Assembly (NCBI GenBank): GCA_902362875.1
Contig: CABIYF010000063.1
Span: 1 to 5,109 of the forward strand
Source of the DNA: Eubacteriaceae bacterium
Lineage (GTDB): Bacteria; Bacillota; Clostridia; Lachnospirales; Lachnospiraceae
Direction: 5' to 3'
DNA: 5,109 nt
This document shows positions 1-5,017 of this stretch, in pieces (the stretch's first letter is position 1; each line of letters begins with the position of its first letter). The position numbers and the translations under genes were made by a program. The notes beneath the pieces were generated by a model, which saw only the letters and a list, made by a program, of their open reading frames with translations, was not told the DNA's origin and searched no databases.

Positions 1-81
1 AGGTCGTCCTTTGGATTCCTGCATCATCTGAAACCATTCCTGCAATTGAACCTGTTGCGTGACTAAAGTTGTTTTTGACAT
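1..81 (-). CDS. tnpA: IS66-like accessory protein TnpA, N-terminal 27 residues (runs off window)
   Basis: The frame opens with ATG at 81-79 and stays open to the window edge, giving MSKTTLVTQQVQLQEW and then FQMMQESKGRP. This Gln-rich start with an LQEW motif resembles the first helix of the small IS66 TnpA (OrfA) protein, which continues into a helix-turn-helix DNA-binding domain in the family. TnpA is an accessory factor translated ahead of TnpB and the TnpC transposase. The Tn552-like insertion ends at 86, so only four bases of the original 5' leader remain directly upstream of the ATG. The native ribosome site is now 3.5 kb away at 3580-3585. The gene is therefore probably silent or poorly translated unless the insert supplies signals. 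The assignment rests on a short fragment and on its position behind an IS66-like end. Confidence 0.65.
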   Translation of the reverse strand, partial: MSKTTLVTQQVQLQEWFQMMQESKGRP

Positions 82-85
82 AAAC
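80..85. repeat. Target-site duplication, left copy (ATAAAC)
   Basis: ATAAAC directly abuts the outer base of the left terminal repeat at 86 and recurs immediately outside the right one at 3567-3572. A 6-bp duplication fits the 6-7 bp I recall for Tn552. Two bases of this copy form part of the tnpA start codon. Confidence 0.88.
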
Positions 86-156
86 TGTTTGTGATCTCTC
101 AAAATGTCCATGATATGATTTCACTTGTGTCCAAGGATTGATCATTTCAATGTCCA
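86..156 (+). repeat. Left terminal inverted repeat, three 23-bp units
   Basis: These 71 bases are the exact reverse complement of 3496-3566. TGTCCA recurs at 105, 128 and 151, so the repeat consists of three units spaced exactly 23 bp apart, the outermost two bases longer and ending in TGTTTG. Such arrays are transposase-binding sites in Tn552, Mu and Tn7 relatives. Homology decays inside 156. Confidence 0.92.
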
Positions 157-170
157 TACATGCTTTTGAT

Positions 171-195
171 TTTCTGGGGCTTTTAGCCCCAGAAA
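171..195 (+). terminator. Strong hairpin behind the operon, T-tract on the + strand
   Basis: A perfect 11-bp stem (TTTCTGGGGCT with AGCCCCAGAAA) has a TTT loop. Read on the plus strand it is followed by TATTTTTACTT, so it looks like an intrinsic terminator for rightward transcription, for example read-in from outside or from a promoter in the left terminal repeat. On the minus strand the hairpin starts 5 bases after the stop codon of the last gene but lacks a downstream T run, so it may end or stabilise the operon mRNA rather than terminate in the classical way. Confidence 0.7.
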
Positions 196-200
196 TATTT

Positions 201-545
201 TTACTTAATAATCAAATTTAATTTTTTCAGTGCATAGGCTATTGCTGTAGCATTTTCATACCCAAACCGTTCATCACTTCCAAGAATAGATTCATGATTC
301 CAAAATACATCATCCATACAGGAAAGTTCACATCCTGTATGCCATCCGGGTATACATAAAAATGATCCGTTTTGATGGCTTCCAAAGATGATATGAAACT
401 GCGATCCTTCTGCGGATATGACAGCTTCATATGGTTCCTGATCTGTTTTTATCGTTTCAATCCTTCCAGCTTTTTCTATGACTTCTGTATCTTCTGGATC
501 ATCTCCAAAAAACTTCACAACAGGATATTTATAATGGATCATCAT
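201..545 (-). CDS. Small DUF6618-like protein, fourth gene of the transposon
   Basis: This 114-residue soluble protein has no signal peptide or membrane segment. Its middle part contains FHIIFGSHQNGSFLCIPGW (residues 51-69), then GCELS, a DDVFWN motif around residues 78-83, and a C-terminal helix with ATAIAYALKKL. The pattern of an LCIPxW core, a GCEL turn, D-x-FWN and a terminal AYAL helix resembles, from memory, the DUF6618 family, which has no function known to me. The ATG at 545 overlaps the stop of the ATPase gene in an ATGA junction, so translation is probably coupled; a second ATG follows directly. Being last in the operon and inside the terminal repeats, it belongs to the transposon and is not host DNA. 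It could be a passenger or a transposition helper. The reading frame is certain, the family name is not. Confidence 0.75.
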   Translation of the reverse strand: MMIHYKYPVVKFFGDDPEDTEVIEKAGRIETIKTDQEPYEAVISAEGSQFHIIFGSHQNGSFLCIPGWHTGCELSCMDDVFWNHESILGSDERFGYENATAIAYALKKLNLIIK

Positions 546-1366
546 AACTGTTCACCACCATTGAGCATTTCATGATCACTGACATAAAGAACATCCTGAT
601 CATCTATGATCCTCAGCCCTTGCTGGTATCCATACATCAATGCTTTTTCACAGATCCTGTTAACGAGTCTTGGGATTCCTGAGGATATCCGGAAGATCTC
701 ATCCATTGCTCTGCGACTGAACAGTTCCTTTTCTCCAACACCTGCATATTTCAAATGAGACTTGATATATCTTTCCGTTTCTGTTCTGTCCAGATGAGGA
801 AGAACACAGTTGATATCGATCCTCTGCCTTACTGCATCATATCTTTTCAGTCGGAGCTTGTCTTCCCATAATTCTGTCTGTCCAACAAGGATCAGTGCCA
901 TAGGACTTACGGAATCAAAACGATAGTTCAGCAGAAATCGGAATTCTTCGATCGTTTCTTTTTCTAAAAGATGTGCTTCATCCAGCACACACACCACGCG
1001 TTGTCCATGAACTCCACGTATGATCTCGATCTCTTTCTGCAGCTGTCTTTTGGCATCTCCTCGATAAAATCTCGCTTCTAATCCCAACTGATCAAGCATC
1101 CCTTTATAAAACCATCTTGGTGTCAGCTTTGAATCAGACAGATATAAAAAGATATATTTTTCTTTCGGCAGACTTGATGCAAACTTACGGATCAGAGTTG
1201 ATTTTCCACATCCGGCATCAGCTGTCACAACTGCAAACAGCTGACGGTCTGCAACATATGCAAGTCTTCCGAGTGCTTCTGTCATTGCTTTTGACTCATA
1301 CAGATCTTCTGGTGGTACATTTCTGGAAAAAGGCTGGTGTTTCATACCATAGAATTCTCTATACAT
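542..1366 (-). CDS. tniB: AAA+ ATPase, TniB/ExeA-like transposition protein
   Basis: This 274-residue ATPase partners the transposase. It opens with MYREFYGMKHQPFSR, typical of the ExeA/TniB group. The Walker A loop is ADAGCGKST (residues 49-57), where the usual leading glycine is alanine. Walker B is VCVLDEAH (125-132), sensor 1 lies in LILVGQTEL (158-166), and GIPRLVNRIC (230-239) is the C-terminal arginine-containing motif of the group. By analogy with TniB, IstB, MuB and TnsC it would bind target DNA with ATP and recruit or activate the transposase. I chose ATG 1366, not an in-frame ATG at 1408, because AAAGGAGG ends 9-10 bases before it and homology starts there. The gene overlaps the transposase stop by 8 bases, which fits translational coupling. 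The length is close to the 271 residues of the Tn552 ATPase. The symbol is by analogy. Confidence 0.92.
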   Translation of the reverse strand: MYREFYGMKHQPFSRNVPPEDLYESKAMTEALGRLAYVADRQLFAVVTADAGCGKSTLIRKFASSLPKEKYIFLYLSDSKLTPRWFYKGMLDQLGLEARFYRGDAKRQLQKEIEIIRGVHGQRVVCVLDEAHLLEKETIEEFRFLLNYRFDSVSPMALILVGQTELWEDKLRLKRYDAVRQRIDINCVLPHLDRTETERYIKSHLKYAGVGEKELFSRRAMDEIFRISSGIPRLVNRICEKALMYGYQQGLRIIDDQDVLYVSDHEMLNGGEQL

Positions 1367-2783
1367 GATCAGACACCTCCTTTTTGTAACCGCCAAAAGA
1401 GATCGCATCTGCCCGGCGTTTTACGGATTCTGCATATCTTTTCTCCAGTGCATCCAGAAAGCGGGATGTTTCTGGTACAGTTTCCTGCATATGATCTGGA
1501 AGGATCCGCGGTGCATTGCAATAATCCTGGATCTGAAGAGGCTCTGCCTGAAATGATTCGATCCCTTCATGACGGACTGTTATGATCTGTGGCTCCGCAG
1601 GATCATAGGATATCTCAACATTTCTTCCGATCAGCTGGGTTTTCGTTTCATATTTACGTCCCTGAAAGCTGATACAGCCACCCTTATCAACTTTACGTAT
1701 CTCATGATGACGGAAAGCTTCCCCGACAACTGTTGTATCAAGAAATGTCAATGGCCTTGTGTCACGATTGAATTCCTGTAATGGTGAGATACCTTCTTTC
1801 GGAACAGTTGTGCCAATGCTCTCATAATACTCACGGATTCCTTCATGTGCCCGGTTATGATAGTATTCTTCCAGAAAGATCTCCCAGTAATGGTTCAGAT
1901 CTTTGAGAGTCTGTATCTTCTTTACCTTTGCTTCTGCAATGAAATCATCTACAACCTGATGAAACTTTTCAATCTTACCTTTGGATTTTCCGCTTCGGAC
2001 AGGTGCATGGGAAACTTTGATGGACAGTTTTGCAAGAGACAGTTTTACCTGTTTTGCAGTATACTGCGATCCGTTATCAAAGTAACACTGGTCGAAATGT
2101 CCAAACTTCAGGATCGTTTTACGGAAAGTATCTTCCACGATCGACTCTTCCTGATGATCGTAAAATCTCGAAAACAGGATCATCCTTGAATGATCATCAA
2201 TAGCAGATGAAAGATACGTCTGAACCATGGTACCATTTTTACCAATAGGAAGACGTGGACCATATTTGATATCTCCCTGTATGAGCATCATCCTGTGTGG
2301 TTTACAAAAACGTCTGGACGAACTTTTTCTTGCTTCCTGATAAACATTCATATGTGCAGATCCAAATCCAGCCTGATACATATGTCTCTGAAGTGTTGGA
2401 CGTTTTAAAACTCCAGGTGCAACTTTTTCCTCCATCTCAAGGATCTGAATGATCTGTTCGATAGATCTTTTCGGTACTTCACGGCGGAGCTGGACTGCTT
2501 CCATCAGGATCTCTTCATAGTTATCCGGCATGAGATCTTTCCGATACCGGATCCTTTCCGCCGGCTTTAATCCATGAAACCCTTCTTTCCGATAGGCATT
2601 GAGGTAACGACGCAAAGTACGTTCTGATATATCATTTTGATCAGCGACCTTTTTACGGAGTTCACAGGCGGCAACACTATCCAGATCCTCATTTAGAAGA
2701 GGAGCGATCATCTTGTATTTCTGCAGTGCAATCTCATCGCGGTTCTGTTCTCTGATAAATTTTTCTGTTTTGTTCATGATCAT
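1359..2783 (-). CDS. tniA: DDE transposase, Mu/TniA/Tn552 type
   Basis: This 474-residue transposase cuts the transposon ends and joins them to target DNA. An N-terminal helix-turn-helix (about residues 38-74, including ISERTLRRYLNAYRKEG) should bind the terminal 23-bp sites, and a second DNA-binding region follows. The integrase core (about 160-320) shows the catalytic triad D171 in IQGDIKYGP, D236 in YFDNGSQYT and E272 in GKIEKFHQ, a D,D(35)E spacing. IDDHSR (195-200) is a further core motif. Residues 340-410 resemble the C-terminal beta-barrel of Mu-type transposases. The start is ATG 2783, with AAAGGAGG five bases upstream; ATG 2777 is an alternative. The frame is intact with all catalytic residues, so the protein is probably active. 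It follows the zinc-ribbon gene after 58 bases and overlaps the ATPase gene by 8. The symbol is by analogy with TniA. Confidence 0.95.
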   Translation of the reverse strand: MIMNKTEKFIREQNRDEIALQKYKMIAPLLNEDLDSVAACELRKKVADQNDISERTLRRYLNAYRKEGFHGLKPAERIRYRKDLMPDNYEEILMEAVQLRREVPKRSIEQIIQILEMEEKVAPGVLKRPTLQRHMYQAGFGSAHMNVYQEARKSSSRRFCKPHRMMLIQGDIKYGPRLPIGKNGTMVQTYLSSAIDDHSRMILFSRFYDHQEESIVEDTFRKTILKFGHFDQCYFDNGSQYTAKQVKLSLAKLSIKVSHAPVRSGKSKGKIEKFHQVVDDFIAEAKVKKIQTLKDLNHYWEIFLEEYYHNRAHEGIREYYESIGTTVPKEGISPLQEFNRDTRPLTFLDTTVVGEAFRHHEIRKVDKGGCISFQGRKYETKTQLIGRNVEISYDPAEPQIITVRHEGIESFQAEPLQIQDYCNAPRILPDHMQETVPETSRFLDALEKRYAESVKRRADAISFGGYKKEVSDHV

Positions 2784-2841
2784 ATGAACCTCCTTTCACG
2801 GATCATCATACAATCATCTGACACGGACAGTGAAATCAAAG

Positions 2842-3309
2842 TCAGTAAAATGCCTGTAATGTATTTCCCGAATTATAAATATAACGAAGGATGATCTTAA
2901 GCCAGACATCAGGAATGGAACTTCTTATATGGGAGAGTAATGACATCGTGGAAGATAAAAGTTCCTCTTCATATCCCAGGATCCGATGACCGATCGATTT
3001 TATATGTCCTTCCATGTTCATCCGGTTAAAGATGAACCAGTGATGCCAGCGTTCCATGCTTTTTTCAGATGGAAAGTTTTCTGAATCCATATCATCAGGT
3101 CCAACGATTTCATCCAAAACCCCGGAGATCGTTTCTTCTGGATAATGTTTATATGGAACAAGGATATCAGGAAGCATCCGGTGGATCTTTCTGCATTTTG
3201 GATTATCACACTGATGTCTTGGGATCATGATCCATTCATGGCTTCCATCTTCTGAACGGATGATCCGTTTGCAGTAATCACGAAACAGTAAAAGTCCTTT
3301 TTGACACAC
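2842..3309 (-). CDS. DUF6431-type zinc-ribbon protein, first gene of the transposon (start uncertain)
   Basis: At least 155 residues are coded from GTG 3309. The frame is open back to 3351 and there reads SESNEFLCPVCQKG, so the GTG start would split a CPVC knuckle and is probably not the true start. With CDNPKC about 30 residues later, the four cysteines form a likely zinc ribbon. LPDILVPYKHYPEETI follows, then a Trp-rich segment (MERWHHWF) and a helical C-terminus ending IYNSGNTLQAFY. This fits my memory of DUF6431, a family found beside DDE transposase and ATPase genes in Firmicutes. No ATG, GTG or TTG precedes the CPVC in this frame. A second frame just upstream (3332-3502) probably codes the N-terminus, displaced by one base. 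A TniQ/TnsD-like role in target choice is conceivable but not shown. Confidence 0.72.
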   Translation of the reverse strand: MCQKGLLLFRDYCKRIIRSEDGSHEWIMIPRHQCDNPKCRKIHRMLPDILVPYKHYPEETISGVLDEIVGPDDMDSENFPSEKSMERWHHWFIFNRMNMEGHIKSIGHRILGYEEELLSSTMSLLSHIRSSIPDVWLKIILRYIYNSGNTLQAFY

Positions 3310-3331
3310 TGGACATAGAAATTCATTACTC

Positions 3332-3502
3332 TCAGATAAAAATATGTTGCCCTACACGGGTATAAACTGATACAATATACATGGTTGCAAAACCTTGGTT
3401 CCAGAGGACGATCTTGCAGGAGGGTCTCTGGAACCTTTCCTTTTCTGTTAATAAGGATAGTATACTAATCAAGGTATAGATATTCAAGAGCTGTGTGGAC
3501 AT
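3332..3502 (-). pseudogene. Upstream reading frame, probable displaced N-terminus of the DUF6431-type protein
   Basis: An ATG at 3502, inside the right terminal repeat, opens a 56-codon frame beginning MSTQLLNIYTLISILSLL and closing with TGA at 3334-3332. AAGGA lies 12 bases before the ATG, and an extended -10 sits further up. The frame ends TMYIVSVYTRVGQHIFI, while the next frame continues with FLSESNEFLCPVC. Removing one T from the T5 run at 3338-3342 joins them into a protein of about 218 residues with an intact zinc ribbon. The join could be a degenerating frameshift, a homopolymer sequencing error, or programmed +1 frameshifting. Whether the frame is coding at all rests on how naturally it flows into the zinc-ribbon frame. 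Confidence 0.5.
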
Positions 3503-3566
3503 TGAAATGATCAATCCTTGGACACAAGTGAAATCATATCATGGACATTTTGAGAGATCACAAACA
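3496..3566 (-). repeat. Right terminal inverted repeat, three 23-bp units
   Basis: This is the exact 71-bp reverse complement of 86-156 and ends ...CAAACA at the target duplication. TGGACA starts at 3496, 3519 and 3542, a strict 23-bp period, with related A/T-GA-rich text after each. The units differ from one another, yet the whole array is identical at both ends. The transposase probably binds each unit. The DUF6431 operon promoter and its first ATG also lie in this repeat. Confidence 0.92.
3533..3563 (-). promoter_or_regulatory. Possible operon promoter inside the right terminal repeat
   Basis: On the minus strand an extended -10, TGATATGAT (3541-3533), is preceded by TTGTGA (3563-3558) with a 19-base spacer, or by TGTGAT with 18. 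The strong extended -10 could offset the long spacer. It points into the transposon operon and would start transcription about 25 bases before ATG 3502. Because it overlaps transposase sites, transposase binding could repress it. The same sequence in the left repeat points rightward, antisense to the operon. Confidence 0.4.
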
Positions 3567-3572
3567 ATAAAC
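3567..3572. repeat. Target-site duplication, right copy (ATAAAC)
   Basis: ATAAAC lies immediately outside the right terminal repeat and matches 80-85. Joining the two flanks through one copy restores continuous IS66 leader and tnpA start. Confidence 0.88.
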
Positions 3573-3637
3573 TATATCGCCTCCTAAAAAAATCAAGAAT
3601 GTTAAGACTCAAACTTTTTTACAAGTCAAAAAAGTTA
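3573..3637 (-). promoter_or_regulatory. IS66 tnpA leader: ribosome site and part of a stem-loop
   Basis: On the minus strand AGGAGG (3585-3580) is the original tnpA ribosome site, 11 bases before the ATG now at 81. Upstream, AATGTTAAG (3649-3641) pairs with CTTAACATT (3606-3598). Nested inside, AACTTTTTT (3636-3628) pairs with AAAAAAGTT (3620-3612) around a 7-base loop. A run of seven Ts (3592-3586) follows just before AGGAGG. This looks like an attenuator or a block against read-through transcription into the transposase genes. The insertion has cut the ribosome site off from its gene. Confidence 0.5.
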
Positions 3638-3729
3638 AGGCTTAACATTTTTGACCCCTGTTTAAAATCTTGAGTTAATTATCTCAGATTACTTTAGGAT
3701 TTTGTAGAGAACACTAATTTACCGTTTAC
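3638..3729 (-). repeat. IS66-like end, copy A (92-bp inverted repeat with 5018-5109)
   Basis: Every base from 3638 to 3729 is the complement of the run from 5109 back to 5018. The outer boundary is sharp: homology stops at 3729/5018 exactly at GTAA, where both host genes are also cut. A 92-bp identity is far longer than the short terminal repeats of IS66 elements, so these are the same end of two IS copies, not the two ends of one. The repeat may continue past the window. Confidence 0.9.
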
Positions 3730-4019
3730 CTAATCAACGATTTTATAAAAGTGCACATGGCACTACTCTTTCCTTCTCCTCTTTCCCCACAAAATGCAAT
3801 AATATTATTTTCATAATCTTCACTTTGCCAGTTTTTATTTTCCTCTTTATCTTTCTGTTCTTTTTCCTGTATTGTATGTGAAGTTTTAACAATCGTTTCC
3901 AACATTCTTAGTGCTTGTTTATATTGATCATAAAAAATAGTATCTCCATCTTTTATATCTTTGATTGCAATTTTAAATTCTTCACCCTTATTAATCTTTA
4001 ATTTTGCTTTTCTATTCAT
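3726..4019 (-). pseudogene. P-loop ATPase, N-terminal fragment truncated by IS66 copy A
   Basis: Of a larger ATPase gene, 97 residues remain. The start is ATG 4019, with AAAGGGG eight bases upstream; an in-frame ATG at 4061 lacks such a site. A Lys/Glu-rich helical region (about residues 10-70) leads to NNIIAFCGERGEGKSSAM, where G78-x4-G83-K84-S85 is a Walker A motif in a normal beta-strand/P-loop/helix setting. No Walker B, sensor or effector domain is left, so no nucleotide hydrolysis is expected. The IS enters at 3729: the last Arg codon spans the junction, and the TAA stop comes from the IS terminus GTAA. The missing C-terminus should lie beyond the far end of IS66 copy A. The family cannot be named from this fragment. 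Position next to a SIR2 gene suggests a defence-type NTPase, which is inference. Confidence 0.75.
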
Positions 4020-4105
4020 CTCTTTTTCCCCTTTGTAAATGTAAATCTTTGTTAAAATCACATGTTATTATTACCAAAAAATTTAACAACCTATGATTCA
4101 TCACC

Positions 4106-4133
4106 TTTATATATACAATTAACATTTTTCCAA
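4106..4133 (-). promoter_or_regulatory. Possible promoter of the truncated ATPase gene
   Basis: On the minus strand TTGGAA (4133-4128) and TATAAA (4111-4106) are 16 bases apart, about 87 bases before ATG 4019. They lie directly after the terminator of the SIR2 gene, as expected if the ATPase has its own transcript. AT-rich DNA yields such matches by chance, so support is modest. Confidence 0.3.
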
Positions 4134-4168
4134 AAAAGGAAGCGGAGCCAAATTCTTTTTGGCTCCGC
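4132..4168 (-). terminator. Rho-independent terminator downstream of the SIR2 gene
   Basis: A perfect 11-bp stem, GCGGAGCCAAA (4142-4152) with TTTGGCTCCGC (4158-4168), encloses a 5-base loop. On the minus strand it is followed by TTCCTTTTTT, a good T-tract; on the plus strand the following bases are mixed. It therefore ends leftward transcription from the SIR2 gene, about 200 bases after its stop codon, and separates it from the ATPase gene. Confidence 0.85.
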
Positions 4169-4367
4169 AATTTACATTAACTCATTATATATATATTATC
4201 TTAACTTTCATTAACTAAATTTCTACTTTATATTACACAAAAATATAATTCTAATTATCGAATTATATTTTATATACAACAGGTTCATTTTTCAAAAGGT
4301 GAAATAAATTGTAATCCCGTTTATAAAAAATCGAAAACTTTCATCTGTAAAATTGTTAAAATAATTT
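4169..4367. other. AT-rich intergenic stretch with a 12-bp dyad
   Basis: No coding frame with a plausible start is visible between the SIR2 stop and the terminator. The stretch is extremely AT-rich. Its one clear structure is a perfect 12-bp inverted repeat, AAAATATAATTC (4240-4251) and GAATTATATTTT (4260-4271), with an 8-base spacer. It could be a protein-binding site or mRNA 3' structure, or just low-complexity sequence. Confidence 0.4.
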
Positions 4368-5017
4368 TTATAAAAGACTCTTCAAAAACTCTTCTGTACT
4401 TTCTACTTTATTAATACCACTTCCTACAATTGGAATTATTCCCCTATTTTTAAGTACTTCCTCTTGAATCGGATTTGGAGTTGGTAAAAATATATAAGAT
4501 GTTGGTCGCTTATTTGTATTACTATTTTTCCAAATTCGATCTAACTTATATAATAAATAACGTATATTAATATCTGATAAGCTATATCCAACAAAAAGAA
4601 TTGACTTTCCAAGCATATCTGAACGTAATTTAATATCAAGTGGTGATTCAAAATCCAATCTCGAAAAATAACTACTCTCTGTCAAAACAATTGAGTCATC
4701 TGTAATCGTATCTCCATGAAACTTTATTATTTGAGGAACTCCTTCCTCTACATCAACTAAATCATCAACATCCACTATTTTCTTGTATTTTTTGTTCCAT
4801 GCTCTAAATGCAGTTTCTAAACATTGATCATAATTTGTTGTATATATTAATGGAAAATTCAAATTAACTATAGATTCATATATTGGGGATTCCTTAATTT
4901 TTTGTTCTTTCACATTCCAATTTTGATCCATCCAACTTCGTAATTCCCCTATACGTCCCTTTTTTATATAATAATATTCTGCAAGTGTTAAATTGTCTCC
5001 ATACTGTTTGAATATCT
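4368..5017 (-). pseudogene. SIR2-family protein, C-terminal fragment truncated by IS66 copy B
   Basis: The frame is open from the IS junction at 5017 to the stop at 4368, about 215 residues. It reads LTLAEYYYIKKGRIGELRSW, then NFPLIYTTNYD, QIIKFHGD, LTESSYFSRLDFESPLDIK and FVGYSLSDINIRYLLYKL. These match the bacterial SIR2-like domain of anti-phage and related proteins. TTNYD corresponds to sirtuin TQNID and KFHGD carries the catalytic His, so it would be an NAD-binding and probably NAD-degrading enzyme. The missing N-terminus (roughly 60-80 residues) should contain the GAG NAD-binding loop. Inside the IS the frame meets TAG at 5042-5040, and no ATG, GTG or TTG occurs between there and ATG 4931. 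That ATG would make 187 residues but has a poorly spaced ribosome site and lacks the NAD loop. The gene is inactivated. Confidence 0.85.

Larger units (their letters stand above)
86..3566 (-). mobile_element. Complete Tn552-like (TniA/TniB-type) transposon, 3481 bp
   Basis: The boundaries are set by 71-bp perfect terminal inverted repeats (86-156 and 3496-3566) with 5'-TG...CA-3' termini and a 6-bp target duplication outside both. It carries a minus-strand operon: zinc-ribbon DUF6431-type protein, D,D(35)E transposase of 474 aa, AAA+ ATPase of 274 aa, and a 114-aa protein. The transposase and ATPase sizes are close to the 480 and 271 residues of staphylococcal Tn552. Multiple ~23-bp transposase sites in each end also match what is known for Tn552. 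It differs in lacking a resolvase and resistance genes and in carrying two accessory genes. The class is Mu/Tn7/TniA-like with a partner ATPase. Intact transposase and ATPase frames and identical ends suggest recent, possibly current, activity, although the first gene looks frameshifted. Confidence 0.9.
1..3729 (-). mobile_element. IS66-like insertion sequence, copy A (partial, interrupted)
   Basis: The element begins at 3729, where the minus strand reads GTAAACGGTAAATTAG. A GTAA terminus is the known hallmark of IS66-family ends. A non-coding leader of about 150 bp follows, with a strong ribosome site, and then the start of tnpA at 81, which runs off the window at position 1. A 3481-bp Tn552-like transposon (86-3566) plus its target duplication separates leader from gene. 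Deleting that insert with one duplication copy rejoins AGGAGG, an 11-base spacer and ATG, which is a normal gene start. The family call rests on the terminus and on the resemblance of the TnpA N-terminus; the diagnostic tnpB and tnpC genes lie outside. The 8-bp target duplication typical of the family cannot be tested because the other end is missing. Confidence 0.72.

Noticed and set aside
372..575. Plus-strand 67-codon frame opposite the DUF6618-like gene
   Set aside because: It is antisense to a gene with an ATGA-coupled start and conserved-looking motifs; the product has no coherent domain.
1117..2189. Plus-strand open frames of 60-115 codons across the transposase and ATPase genes
   Set aside because: They lie antisense within well-supported genes, lack ribosome sites, and code for Cys/Phe/His-rich text with no recognisable domain.
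3018..3209. Second minus-strand frame of 63 codons inside the DUF6431-type gene
   Set aside because: It overlaps the zinc-ribbon frame in another phase and has no plausible ribosome site or domain.
3421..3495. A fourth 23-bp transposase unit inside the right repeat
   Set aside because: A TGGAAC-like hexamer at 3429 is off the 23-bp register, and nothing comparable occurs inside the left repeat after 156.
4012..4101. A 29-codon minus-strand frame (MNHRLLN...) overlapping the ATPase start, a possible leader peptide
   Set aside because: AAAGG lies only two bases before its ATG, the sequence is low in information, and AT-rich DNA often holds such frames. Nothing else supports it.
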